From Aphelocoma coerulescens (lineage: Eukaryota > Chordata > Aves > Passeriformes > Corvidae), in the NCBI RefSeq assembly GCF_041296385.1, contig NC_091014.1, forward strand, positions 16,963,578 to 17,027,577: a stretch of 64,000 nt of DNA. The letters run 5' to 3'. The notes under the pieces are model-generated. The model ran no database searches. It had not been told where the DNA came from and worked only from the letters and a program-made list of their open reading frames with translations. Position 1 is the stretch's first letter. Each line of letters opens with the position of its first letter. This document shows positions 37,301-48,642 of the stretch, one piece after another. Both the position numbers and the translations under genes were made by a program.

Positions 37301-40300
37301 CCTAGCCTCTAACGGGAATAACAGTGATCAGAAATTAAGGATTTTGTTGTTTGTTTCTTGTTTTGTAGAATGTAATGTGGTTTAATGATGGGAGAAGGGG
37401 AAGCAGCCAGTGATGTGTCTTGAGTACATTGATAATGGTTGTGCTAGAAAGTTGCATGATGTTCTTGGCTCTGTGTTATGACTTAACTCTGTCATGCCTA
37501 AACTTGTAAAGATAAGCATGGAAAACGGGGAAGGAAGGTAATATCTCATGCTTATTACTAAATACTTTTGGTATTTGCACTTACCATCTTAGTCAACAAG
37601 ACCACCTATTAGAAAGTGTGACTGAACATGCGACAGACTTATTCATTCTCAGCTCTTATGGTGTGTTCCTTGAAAGAAAGAAAAAGTTGTTGAAATAGTT
37701 TTCTTGAAAATTTATTGTTTTATTAAGAAGAAAATAGGTCTTTCCTAGAACACACAAGGTCGTGGTAAATCTAATAAGAAATCTTCATAAAACTTTTACA
37801 TTATGTTGCTGTAATCATTCCCCGATTTACAGAAGTAGGAATTTTAGGATTGTAGAGTTTTTATTCACTGAACAAGAATTCAGCAATATCTTTGTTGGAT
37901 TATTTAATATGCTTTGCTCAAATGACCTGTAATACTTTATTTAAGAGTGTTCATTGTAATCAAACTACCGACTTTGTCCAGAAAGGCGCATGAGAACCTT
38001 GCTATCTGGAAGTGACATATGTAGCCTAAAACATACTTCATGAGAGGATTTCTTTGAAATACGTGTCTGCAGTGTGTCAGTAAGCACCTTCTTGTTATTT
38101 GATGAGAAGTTGGAATAAGCAACCATAATTTTTTAATACTGTTACTTATATTTTGCTTTAGTGTCTCTGTATAAATATGTGATATATATGTGTAGAGGCA
38201 TTCACACTTTTTTTCAGTTGTGAAATGGTAGACTAGCACTTACTACTTTCTATAGGTCTGCCTTGAAGTATTAATTTGATACATTTTATTAAAGCTAAAA
38301 ATATGATGAAACTAAAGCCAATTAATTAAACAATTATACAACTATTATACAACTATTTCAGTATCTTTGAAATCCGTGGACTAAAAGGTCTAGTGATTTC
38401 TTGAGTATGTATTTCAGTAGATTTGATAACCCATGAATATCTGCAGAAAAGGATATCATTGTGCTCTTTTTAATGAACTAACAATTTCATACAAAAAATT
38501 CAGCAGTACCACTGTTTAGAATAAAGGGATACATGTAAATGAGGCTAGTGCTGAAATTATATTTAAACAATGCTGACAGTTCTTCTATTGTGCCCATTAA
38601 TTAATTTCCCAGCATTGAGGTTCTCTGGGAATGAACTATAAAAATAATTAAAATGATACATGAGGTAAATAATTTTGAAATTCAAAAGGTGAAATAGGGA
38701 ATTAGTTTAGTAAATATTAGTCATACTGCTTGTTTGTGCTCATTTGCATTTTAAAAGCAGGTTACTGAGGAAGTGTGGTCTGGTTTTGGTTCACATGGTC
38801 TGCTGAAGTTCTCACAGGTGGAAAAGTTGCCATATTCTTTTTTAATCAATAGTGCTTGTCCCTATTTCAAATCAGTAGTTTTCTTAAAGCAGGTTGGCAT
38901 TTATGTAAAGATATGTTGACTTGCAGCAAAGTACTTCAAAATTCAATCAGTTGCAGCATATATTTACTAATGATCTGGATTAAGTTTGTGCTTTTTAAGT
39001 TAAAACATACTTTTAAGTAGAATTCTGTGAATAAGAGCAGTGTTGATTTTAGTGTGGCACAGCTTTGCTGTTTTTCCACCACATTTTTGGCCAACTAATT
39101 GGTGTCAAGTCATGACTTGAGATGGAATTTAAGTACAAATTAAATTAGTGATTTCAGATAGAATGAGTGGGGTTTTAATTAGAAGAAAAGTTCAAAACAA
39201 ATTTCTTTCCAGCTGGACAGTCATGTCTGAATAATTGAAGCCCAATTTTAAGCCTAGCTTAAAATAAAATAAGTCTTTGCAATACATATTCTTTTAATCA
39301 TTGAATGGTGAAGCAAAGATGAAATCTAAATTTTGGTATCTCAGATGTGCATGCCTTTGAAAATATTTTGTCTGGAGGTTTTTAGTTAAATCTGCCATGT
39401 CACCTATTAAAAAAGAAATAGCCTGCAGGTTTTAGAAGGTGTTTTCTGCAACTTCACCTATGCTGGGGAGGCAGCTAGTTGGTCACTTCCGGGTTTATCC
39501 TTATCTTTTTGCTCCTCAGACTTTCCATAACAACTTGGTACTTCCATAACTTCACATGTGCAAGAGGGATTTTAAGTTCAGGTGAGGGAATCTCAGCAAA
39601 TTAAAGATGCAAAGTGAATTTTCTGGGAAATAGCCAGAGATTTAGACTTTCCAAGGCTATGGGAGTTTTTGAAAAGGCTGTTGGTAGTGTTGCCTTCTCA
39701 TACTGTCTTAGAGCTTGTGTGATCTGTCTGCCTAAGCCTTTTCTGAGGAAAAGACTCAGGGCTAAGATGTGTAGGGAGGTATAGGCTTCACCTTTATATG
39801 TATGAGAAACAGAATTAATTGTATGCTTGTATTTCATGTTGTTAGAGGAAGTAAAGGACATAGTGATGTTCAGTGGTAATTACAGAGAGATTCGCTACTT
39901 TGAGTCATTACACTGTGTCATGGTTTGGTAAGATAATTAGGAACCATATTAATGGCTCTAACCTAAATACTTTGGTTTTTAATACATCAATTATGGTGAA
40001 TGAAAGAAAATACAGCTATAAATAATCAACTGCTCTCTAAAACCTAAACAGTGTAAATTATCTATTGTTATTGATGTGGGCTTATAATGTAATGTGGCTC
40101 CTACTTGTTAATGCACTTAAAACCAGCCTCATTAGTTCTTGCTGCTGGTTCTCCTGTTCTCATCACCAAACAAATAACTTGCAGAAAGTAATTATTTGTT
40201 TATACTAGAGGACCCACAAATATGTATATTAGATTGGGGGTTTATATACATCCCTCATTATTATTGTTATCTAAAATCACAGTGATTGATCTGTCACTGG

Positions 40301-42609
40301 CAGAATTCTTGCTCATATTGCCACATCCCTGTTTTTGCTATGTTCTATGTAGTAAAAACTAGTAGGTCAAATGGAAGTTGTTTGCCTTTTCAAATTGTAG
40401 AAATTCAAAGAAGCACATTAAATAATAGGCTTTCCAGCAAGTACAAAGAACAGCTCATGGTCACTCTTCACAAGAGGCTGATTAACATGGGAAATTAGAG
40501 AAGAGAAATTATATTTTCTGATGGTCTCACTGCCTATAATGCTTCTGTATCTATCTAGGTTCTTTGCAAAGTAATATTAGAAATAAGTATTGCAAAGTGT
40601 TCTCCTTGTGTAGAGTTCAGCATCTTCTTGCATTTGTATCAAAGGCATTTTTCAAGAGAACTGCTCTACTCCACTTTCTTCTGTCAATATCCAATTCAGC
40701 AAGCAAGGGCTACAGGGGAGTTTCATAAGAAGCTCCATTTCTTTGCTAAGATCTAGCAACACTGCTGTGTGCAAAGATAATAAACCACCATGCAAGAGGA
40801 GAAAAATAGCTATAAAAGACGACAACATTTCAGTGTTGGATGTGAAAGTGCTTCATTGAATGAGAATCCACTTGACATCCTAGTCATGATTGAACTCTTT
40901 AAAAACTTTGTGGTGAATTCTTTAAAAGAACCAAATGAGAAACATTGATTTTTGTTTTCCACCACAGTTTATTCTGGAAAAGCTAGGACAAAAAAGTCAA
41001 ATACACACTTTGTTAGTTTTTTTTTATTCTATTTGAATTGAGCATATTAGCATGTGAAGAGGGCAGTAATTTAAACTCCATTCCAAAAATACAAGGTCAT
41101 GTGGAAATTTATATGAAAGATGCTTCATAAAACTAAATTATTAGTTGAAGAGTGGGTAAATCAGGTAAATAGTAATTATAACTAGCATCCCTTTGTATTT
41201 GATATTGATTCACAGTCTTAACATGCATTTTGCATGCCATATGGAGCATTCCAACAGGGCAAGGTATTGATCCAAAAAAATTCCAGCAGTGGTCTGTGTT
41301 CTTTGTGGCTGGGATTTCACAGCAGAGGTATAATATATCACAAGTCATATTTTAGGAATTGTTGCCAAGTTGTTGTTGACTTGATCATAGAGGCCAATGA
41401 CTGAACTGTTATGAAAACTGATCTACACCTAGTTTTCAGCATAAATTTGCCAAACCTAATAGAACATTGTATTATAAGTAATTTTTTTGAACATACCTAG
41501 CAGAAGTAGGAAATGTAAACAGAGTTCTTGTAACTTTTTCTTAAAAATAGCTCTTCCAGAAGGGATTTAGTGAGCTCTGAGAGCTGAGATATTTGCATAG
41601 TTTTTTTTGGCTGTGACAGATACTTCTAGCTTGATATTATGACCTGGAAATGTTACTTTCCATTAAAGATTTTGAAATGCTATGAAATGTGTTTGGATCA
41701 GATTTTTTTTATGCAAAGATCAAACCTGCCCATACATTTTCTTGTTAATCGATGGATGTTTGCATTAGAAACAGCTACTTGTAGGCCTTAGCTATAAGTT
41801 AGGTTTTATGTTTGTTTGTTTTTGTCTTTTAAAGCAAAAAAGATCCAGCTTCATTGCTGAGTTTATGGTGAGTTTGGATTCAGCTTAGACAAGTGCTCTT
41901 GGTCACTTACTGCTTTCAGGATCATTGTCTTGGGAATAGTTGTAGTGAAGCAAAAACAATGATGGAAGACAATCCAAAATGTGCAAACTCAGCAAAAGCG
42001 TTTTTAATAGCTATTTTTGCATATAACTATAAGAAAACTTTTTAACATGTATGACGAATAAAATTTAATTTTTTTAGCACCATTTAATAATCGAAATTTC
42101 ATTTTGTAACTGACTGGAATACTGACAAGTGGGAGAATGTTATTGATCCAACATGAGCTCGTAGGCTGCTGTGTATAATAAAAACAGTTGCAGTCTGCAA
42201 AGTATTCCAGTATCTTTTAGAATGACAAGGTTAAGGTGGCTTCAATTCAGTGTTCTCTAAACTTGATTGTAATATTCTTTCACCATGACTAAATATGTTA
42301 TTTTAAGAAAGTGTTGACATGATTTTTGTAGGGGGAAATCACACCTCACAAAGCTTAAGAGCCTGTGAACACATGTACCAGGTTGATGTAGAATACTGAG
42401 ATTGCTGAAAACAGTGAAGAGGGTTCTTAACTAAAGGTTATTAAAGAAGAAACAGCTGTGGAATTCAAGGGAATGCCCTTGTATGAATAATAACTGCCTG
42501 AAGGATAGAAAACAAATGTTAAGAACAAGCAGGCAAGTTTCAAAATTAAAGGCAATAACATGTAATTATTTTGCAATTTGTCATGAGGCTTAAGGGCTTT
42601 CTGCTGAAG

Positions 42610-43590
42610 AGATAAAAAAGGAGTACAGGAGCAACTGAGACAGCAAAGTTTGCTGTCAACACCATGTTACTAAGGGTAGTAAAGGTGAGAGGTGTACAGC
42701 AGAGTCACAGGACTTCATGTTGCTCTTAACAGCATAAATAACAGGTGAAATTTTGTGTGGACAGATATAAAGAGATATTGTGTGTTTGGACCAATCCTAG
42801 CTTTACTGGTATAACTATGGGCTTCTAGGTAGCTTCCTTTAGTCAACCACAAGAGGAAAACACGAGCTCAGTAGGAGTCAAGGACAGAAAAAGAAAAAAA
42901 AACCAACAAGATTAGGAATTATTGGGAAAGGTAAGGAGAACAAAATATCAATATCCACTATGAGAGTTAATATTCTTTCTGCTGCTTACATGGTGTATAC
43001 AGCTCAGACCCCCACACTGTAACAAGACCCTACCTATTTCAAAATCAGAAAACTGCAGGAAAGGGTGTTTAAGAAGGCTGAGCAAAGGTGGTGGAACTGG
43101 TACATTATGAACAGTGGAATAGACAAAATAATTCTAGTCTGCAAGAGAGAAGGAAATATGAATGGATTGAAGAAAGTGAACAGGAAGTGATTCATACTCT
43201 TTCAGTGCAATAACTGAACTATTGTGCGTGAACCTGGCAGGTGTTGGGTTTAAACCAGACATGCTATATAGCATGCACTTGTGTTTTGGAATTCTTTGTT
43301 CCAGGACTTGGTGATTTACCAAAAAGCTTACAGTTGCAAAAAGATTTAGGAAGTTAAGTGAAGACAAATCCATTAACACCTATTAAATGGACATATTCTA
43401 CAGCTTCTCTTAGGACATCTCTTAGGACATCTCGGAGCATGAAACCTTTGAAACTTGGAGTATTCTGGGGAGGTACTGCTGTATCTTGCACTCCTATACT
43501 CAGTCATCTGCTGTTGGTCGTTCCTGGTGAAAGGCTAGTTACTGTGATGGACCTCACTGGTGTGATCTTGCTGTGTTTCCTCTCAGACTA
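42610..43590 (+). mobile_element. Ancient CR1/L3-like LINE copy, 3' about 1 kb
   Basis: This is a heavily decayed element whose successive blocks follow the ancient CR1/L3-type 3' region in the right order and spacing. They include GTTACTAAGGGTAGTAAAGG (42665), CAGGTGAAATTTTGTGTGGA (42742), ATTAGGAATTATTGGGAAAG (42911), GAGAAGGAAATATGAATG-type ORF2 end sequence, GAAAGTGAACAGGAAGTG (43174), GCAGGTGTTGGGTTTAAACC (43237), GGAATTCTTTGTTCCAGGAC (43289), GAAGACAAATCCATTAACAC (43360), and the 3' UTR block CATCTGCTGTTGGTCG (43505) followed by ACTGTGATGGACCTCACTGG (43542). The last is the usual ...GGATGGACCTTTGGTCTGA... ending. Reading frames are destroyed. A 12-bp unit is duplicated at 43406-43429. 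Its divergence is visibly greater than that of the CR1 copies at 5.4 and 8.1 kb, so it is much older. I matched the blocks from memory of the consensus, so the boundaries are approximate. Confidence 0.65.
43406..43429. repeat. 12-bp tandem duplication inside the CR1/L3-like copy
   Basis: TCTCTTAGGACA occurs twice in a row, then TCTC again. This is a post-insertion slippage duplication. Confidence 0.9.
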
Positions 43591-45800
43591 GAATTCTTGA
43601 GTCTGTTTTGACAGTGGATTGAGTCTGTGCCTAGAAAGTCGAAGCTCCTGGCTGATCAAAAATGAAAACCGTGGAAGAGCAGCCAACATATTCCACTTCC
43701 CATGATGTTCCTGTGCTGGCTTCTTTCTCTTTTTCTGCCATAGACTGCTTGGATATTTTGTCAAAAATTATTTAAATCTCTTTTCACCTAAACTATCTGC
43801 TCTTTGTAATGTGGTAGAAATGGAGTTTCCTAAAGTTGCTGTATTCATGTGTAATCATTGAGTGTTTGGAAGTTCTTGTGTCTGAGCTATTATTTGAATG
43901 TGAAATGTGGATTAATACCTAAGCCTGAAAAAATGTCATAGCTTTAATTATTCTGAGTACTTAAACAATAATCTTCTACTGTATTTATTAATAAATAAAA
44001 TAGCATGAGGTATTACACTCCCTAAATGTTGAAGTATCCAGGGTGGGAGGCAGCTTAGACTAATCATTGACAAGACAATAATCAGTCTTGTCATATAACA
44101 AAATTAGCATTCTTTTGGTGGTCATCTAATTCAAGAAGTTTGGGGAGTGCAGTACAAAGAATGCCTTTAATTTCAGCTACAGAGGAGATCCAGCATTTGC
44201 AGGGCAATGAGATATTTGTGATGTTAACAATCTAAATGATTTTTATTGATAATGACAGATGGTTCTTAGATAATGTACTTTGAGTCGTCTGTAATATGTT
44301 CAGAATAAGTCTTCTGGAAGGTTGTACATCTGCCTTTAGATTTTTTGCTAAAATATTTAAATCAAGGTCATTGTTTATACTTGATTTTAAATAGCTTTTA
44401 GCTGGTAGTCTGCATTTCTGTACATTTAGAGATCAAACTGTTTGTAACTTCAAAAGCTGCAAATGGAAAAGTATAATAGGTATCAGGTGTTAGAAAAGGC
44501 AATTATGCATTAGCTGTTTTACTCAATTTCTAAAACTGTCTAAAACTATCCATTGGAAATACTTTGTACCTAGACTTATCTCTGAAGCATGATGAATTTT
44601 TAAATCTGTAGGGGATATGCATTTTTTCTCTAATGAATTGCATTTTTAAACCTATTTCGTTTCATTTAAAAGTGCTGAAGAAACTTGTATGGGTAAAAAA
44701 AAAGTTAAACAGAAAAATCACAAGATGAAGTAGAGGTTCCTATACATGTCCAGATAATTTTTCTGCAGTTCCTTAAACATATTTCCAAAATTAGCTAATT
44801 CTTATTTTCAGTTCCAAGTACACTTTTAGACTTAAAAGCTTCCTTCCAAATAATTGGCATTATCTGTTTTCTGGAACCTTACTGATTTAGTGGACCATAT
44901 GGTCTGTAGTTTCTGTAGCTGTTAACAAGGTGTTTTACAAAACTCTTGTAGCACACTCTGCTCTTTTATCAGTCAAGGATAGAGGAGAAGGAAAAACAGT
45001 AGTAGGAGAATATTTTTCCTTGCCCACTTGTTATAGCTGGCAAGTTTATTTATTGCACAAATTTTAAATACCATGTTGTTCTAGGTTAAATAGCAATAAA
45101 ATAGGTATTTTATCATGTTATTTTTTATGTAAGAAGTTTCAGTTCACTGTACTTGAGCAGAACACTGTATTTTTCTAAAGAGTAAACTTCAATTTTGAAA
45201 TGACCAGCAGAGAATATGAAAAAACTTGCTATATTTTTAAAGCACGATAATTAGATCTTGTAAATTATAGAGATATCACCATTAAAATATATCTCCATTT
45301 GCCAGATTGTATAGTTTAATTTTATAATTATTATTTTTAAATTCTATTTTAATGAGATTTTACATAGCATTAATTCACAGTCATAATATTGATAATTTAG
45401 TATAATAAATCTTTTTTCAGTTCTCAGTGGTATAGAAAATAAAATCTAAGATTAATTTGGTACTATGAAAAAACTTAGTGATGTCTTTTAAAGACAGCAT
45501 CACAAAATTTTCTAAACTCTTATGTATGCTTATAAAACACTAATTTCTAGGGGGAGTTTTATAAAGTGATGCAATCGGATGACTCGAACCAGAAGAGAAA
45601 GCTGCAGATCTGAATACAAAACTGAGCTTTAAATGTTTCATCTTGCGAGTAGATTTTTTTCCTGTAGTGAAAACATCTAATTCAGTTCTATATAATCCAA
45701 GTTACTTATTTTTACAATGCTTAATAATTTCCTATAGCAAAATTTATACTTCAAAAGCCACTGCTAGTAATAGAATTGACTCTTAATGATGGAGATGAAG

Positions 45801-46089
45801 TGTTGGGGTTCCCCCCCCCCGCCATGTGGTCCTGGGAGAGGGGCCCTGGGGTAGAGGCAGGGCCTATGGGGTTTCCTTGGTCAGCCTCATTCCCCATTGG
45901 TTGTTTTGTGTTCCCCTGCCCGGGAAGGACCCTCTGGTCCCATGGTTGCCTCAGTTCTTTGGCAGGTCGCCGACCAGGCGGCTGGAAAAATAAACATCTC
46001 TGAAAATATCTACCGAGAATCAGTCCATATATTCATTTCCACGGGCCTTGTTGTCTGATACACGTGTTGCAAGAATCCTCACTGCAACA
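45801..46089 (+). mobile_element. Solo-LTR-like element, sense to TBC1D22A
   Basis: A 289-bp GC- and CpG-rich island in AT-rich intron. It starts TGTTGGGGTTCC with a run of ten C (45811-45820) and ends ACTGCAACA. The 5-bp termini TGTTG and CAACA are inverted, as expected for an LTR. It contains an ATTGG (CCAAT-type) motif near 45896 and an AATAAA signal at 45989-45994. That signal is followed by a T/G-rich stretch (GGCCTTGTTGTCTG) near 46044 that could serve as a downstream poly(A) element. There is no TATA box and no neighbouring coding region, so it would be a solo LTR. I do not see a clear target-site duplication (left flank ATGAAG, right flank ATGTTC), which weakens the exact boundaries. 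Confidence 0.6.
45989..45994 (+). promoter_or_regulatory. AATAAA polyadenylation signal within the sense LTR-like element
   Basis: AATAAA in the transcribed sense of TBC1D22A, followed about 50 bases later by a GT-rich stretch. This is the standard LTR arrangement and could in principle cause premature polyadenylation in the intron. Confidence 0.45.
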
Positions 46090-46416
46090 ATGTTCATGCC
46101 ACAATGTTGAGCTGGGCAGTACAGTATTTCATACCAGAAATAAGCTAATGGATAACACCACAAATGGAAAACACATCAGTAAAGAATGAATTTAAATATG
46201 AGAAATGGATGCTGCCTCACCTCTGTCCCCGTTACAGATAATAGCAATGAATAGGTTTGGCACAGATGAAATGCAAGCGTGTTTGTGATACAGAGACAGA
46301 TGTAGCTGACATTTGTAGTTAGAAGTAAATGTCATAAAAATACACTTGGGGCATATGGTGATCAAAAGTATTATTATTTGTGTATTGAAAGGATGATCTA
46401 TTTTTATTTTTTCTAG

Positions 46417-46512
46417 TCTGAACCAGAGGGTTTTTCTCACTTCCACTTGTACGTCTGTGCTGCCTTCCTTGTCAGGTGGAGGAAAGAGATCCTGGAAGAG
46501 AAAGATTTTCAA
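46417..46512 (+). CDS. TBC1D22A: TBC1D22A next internal coding exon (TBC domain C-terminal part)
   Basis: This 96-nt exon has exactly 32 codons, starts and ends in phase 0, and joins in frame to the exon ending at 10340. The acceptor is a T-rich tract ending TTCTAG at 46416 and the donor is GTAAGT at 46513. It starts SEPEGFSHFH, continues LYVCAAFLVRW and ends with RKEILEEKDFQ. This matches the segment of TBC1D22 proteins that directly follows RLWDTYQ. Val-Arg in FLVRW and EEKDF fit TBC1D22A; TBC1D22B has Ile-Lys and DEEDF at these places (from memory). The exon lies 36,076 bp after the previous exon, which fits the very long introns of this gene. A solo-LTR-like element ends 327 bp before it. 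The remaining about 42 C-terminal residues (an LPTxHW-type motif, then AEAYRLKF) were not found up to 64000, so at least one more exon lies downstream. Confidence 0.93.
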
Positions 46513-48598
46513 GTAAGTGAAGGGGATATTTTTCAAGCACAGGGTGGCATTTCTTAGATTTACCTTCCTAACATTACTTGGGGATGAATTTAAGACAAAA
46601 TAGGAGCAGCAAGACTGAGAATACCTTACTTACTTAGAGTTGTTCCAAAATGGTTAGATCTGAAGTGATGCAGTAGGAGATGTGTTTTCTTTGTCCACTT
46701 TGGGAAAAAAAAATGCTGTTTTAAGTGAGGCAGACTTTGAGAAGATGATTTCTGGAGATGTTGTTACCTTGGGATTTCGCAGAGATTTTCTGAAAAGCTA
46801 ACTGGATTTTTTTAATCTTAAATGCATCACTGAAGTATTTATTTATAATTTCTCATCTGTGTAACATTCTCTAACAAGGTCATGGTCATTCTTTCAAAAA
46901 AGCTGGGTAAGCAGTCTCTTAAAATAAGTAGCCTGTTTTTCATTTGGAAGTAAAAAGACCTCAGGCCCCTACATTTCAAAACCTAACATTTTTCCAGCAA
47001 AGAGCATATCAGGAAGTTGTTTGTAAGAAGACTTGAATATGGTATATAGGCAAATCATTTGCATACATCTGTAGAAGTCCAGTTATTTTTGTAAACTGAT
47101 GACAGTTCACTTTCATAGAAATATTTATATTGAGTTTTACCCTGTGATACCCATTCAGTGCCTAAAAGGCTTTAAAGTCTTGTTTGAAGGCTGAATGTGA
47201 ATAGCCTGTGCTGCAAAACCCCCACCATTGCCTACCCCGGGGAAATGGCCCATTACCAGCTTATTTTCTCTCCATCTGACTGAACTCTGTGGCCCTGTAC
47301 AAATGAACTGTTGTGCAAATTTGTGTATCACTTCAATCTATTTTATCTTTCTTCATGAAAGGATTTATTCAGAGCTGTCGTTGCCTGTCTTTGCAGTAAA
47401 TAAATCCCTAAGGGCACAACATAACAGCTTTAATTTTTACTACCTGCTAACACTGTCAGATTTTCTCATTTTATGGTACTTTGTCAAAATCAACTCTGAT
47501 GTTGGTATCCATATCTCTTGATTACAATTGTTCACTGTTAATCCTCCCTATTAAATTTTTCATGTTGATTTCCTGCACCAAAGAGCATAATTTTCCTCTC
47601 TCTACCAAATCTATTACAACTATGTTTTAAATAAATAATCCCAGAGTATATACTATGAAGATTGGTTTTGTTCTCCTTACACACATTCAGATTTGTTTAC
47701 TTATTTAATAATTAAGATATTTCTTTATGGTTTAATTTCTTTATAGGCCATGTAAACTAGACTATAAAGTACAAAAATCAGGAATACACTGGAATGCATT
47801 TATCACACTGCTTTAGATTGCTTACAACACAGAAATGCAGTTGGTAATTTTGAGGATCTGTAGATCCATGCTGGTTTTATCACCATCATATGTTATCACT
47901 AAAAGGCTTGGCCTTCTTTATTGTCTAACATGACCTTTTCAAATGGCTAAACTAAAGTGTTATCAATTCTCTAAATGATACTTCTGTCCCACAGGCAAGA
48001 ATAATATCCATTATTCTTCCACTTTGTTAATAATAGCTGTAGATCATTGCCTAGTCTTCAAAGTAATAAGCACTTAAACTACATTGGAAAATTGGGAAGT
48101 TCAGTATATGCTGTTTGGAGTACTCTGATTGCATTGAATTCACATTATTGAGAAGTCATAGCTGTAGTACATTTTGTACAGAAGTTTTTTGTTCCATAAA
48201 CTGTATCAAGTATCACAGGCATTCAGTCATTTCTCTTGCACATAATGTGTGTTGTATTTGTTTTTTTGCATATGATAGGAATAAGAGAAGTCTTCCCTAA
48301 CTGTCAGTGAGAGGGCCTGGTTCTTTGCTGCTAGCTATGAAAACTCCTGCTCTTCTTTTACATGTCTGGTTGACCTCTTTCAATAGAATTAAAAACCTCA
48401 CAGGAAATTTAAGTCAGGATAATTTCCCAAGAACATCAGGTGTGGCAATGTGCCAGATGAGACATTGAGCAGGTTTTGAATGAAAGACCAATTTTAAAGG
48501 ATATGAAGGGAATTAAATTTGATGAGGGAAGAGTGGAAGAAATAAATGTGTCAGCTCAGGCCTCCAGATTTTCAAATGTTCATATATATATATTATAT

Positions 48599-48642
48599 GT
48601 ATATATTATAGATGTACATATGTATATATTATAGATGTGCAT
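48599..48642. repeat. 23-bp tandem duplication in an AT-rich tract
   Basis: The unit GTATATATTATAGATGTACA (48599 onward) recurs at 48622 with one change (GTGCA for GTACA), after a (TA)n tract at 48582-48593. Confidence 0.85.

Larger units (their letters stand above)
10341..46416 (+). other. TBC1D22A: 36-kb intron of TBC1D22A between the two visible exons
   Basis: The intron is bounded by GTAAGT at 10341 and TTCTAG at 46416, in phase 0. Most of it is unique AT-rich sequence. Recognisable contents are antisense CR1 scraps at 24449-24531 and 29262-29330, two coding-like minus-strand open frames (29704-29898 and 32164-32319), a CpG-retaining stretch (34008-34385), an ancient CR1/L3-like copy (42610-43590) and a sense LTR-like element (45801-46089). 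The stretches 10341-24448, 24532-29261, 34386-42609 and 43591-45800 hold only simple repeats and scattered chance ORFs as far as I can see. Confidence 0.88.

Noticed and set aside
43134..43591. Open frames of 77-81 codons on both strands
   Set aside because: They lie in the decayed CR1/L3-like element and do not follow its ORF2 frame.
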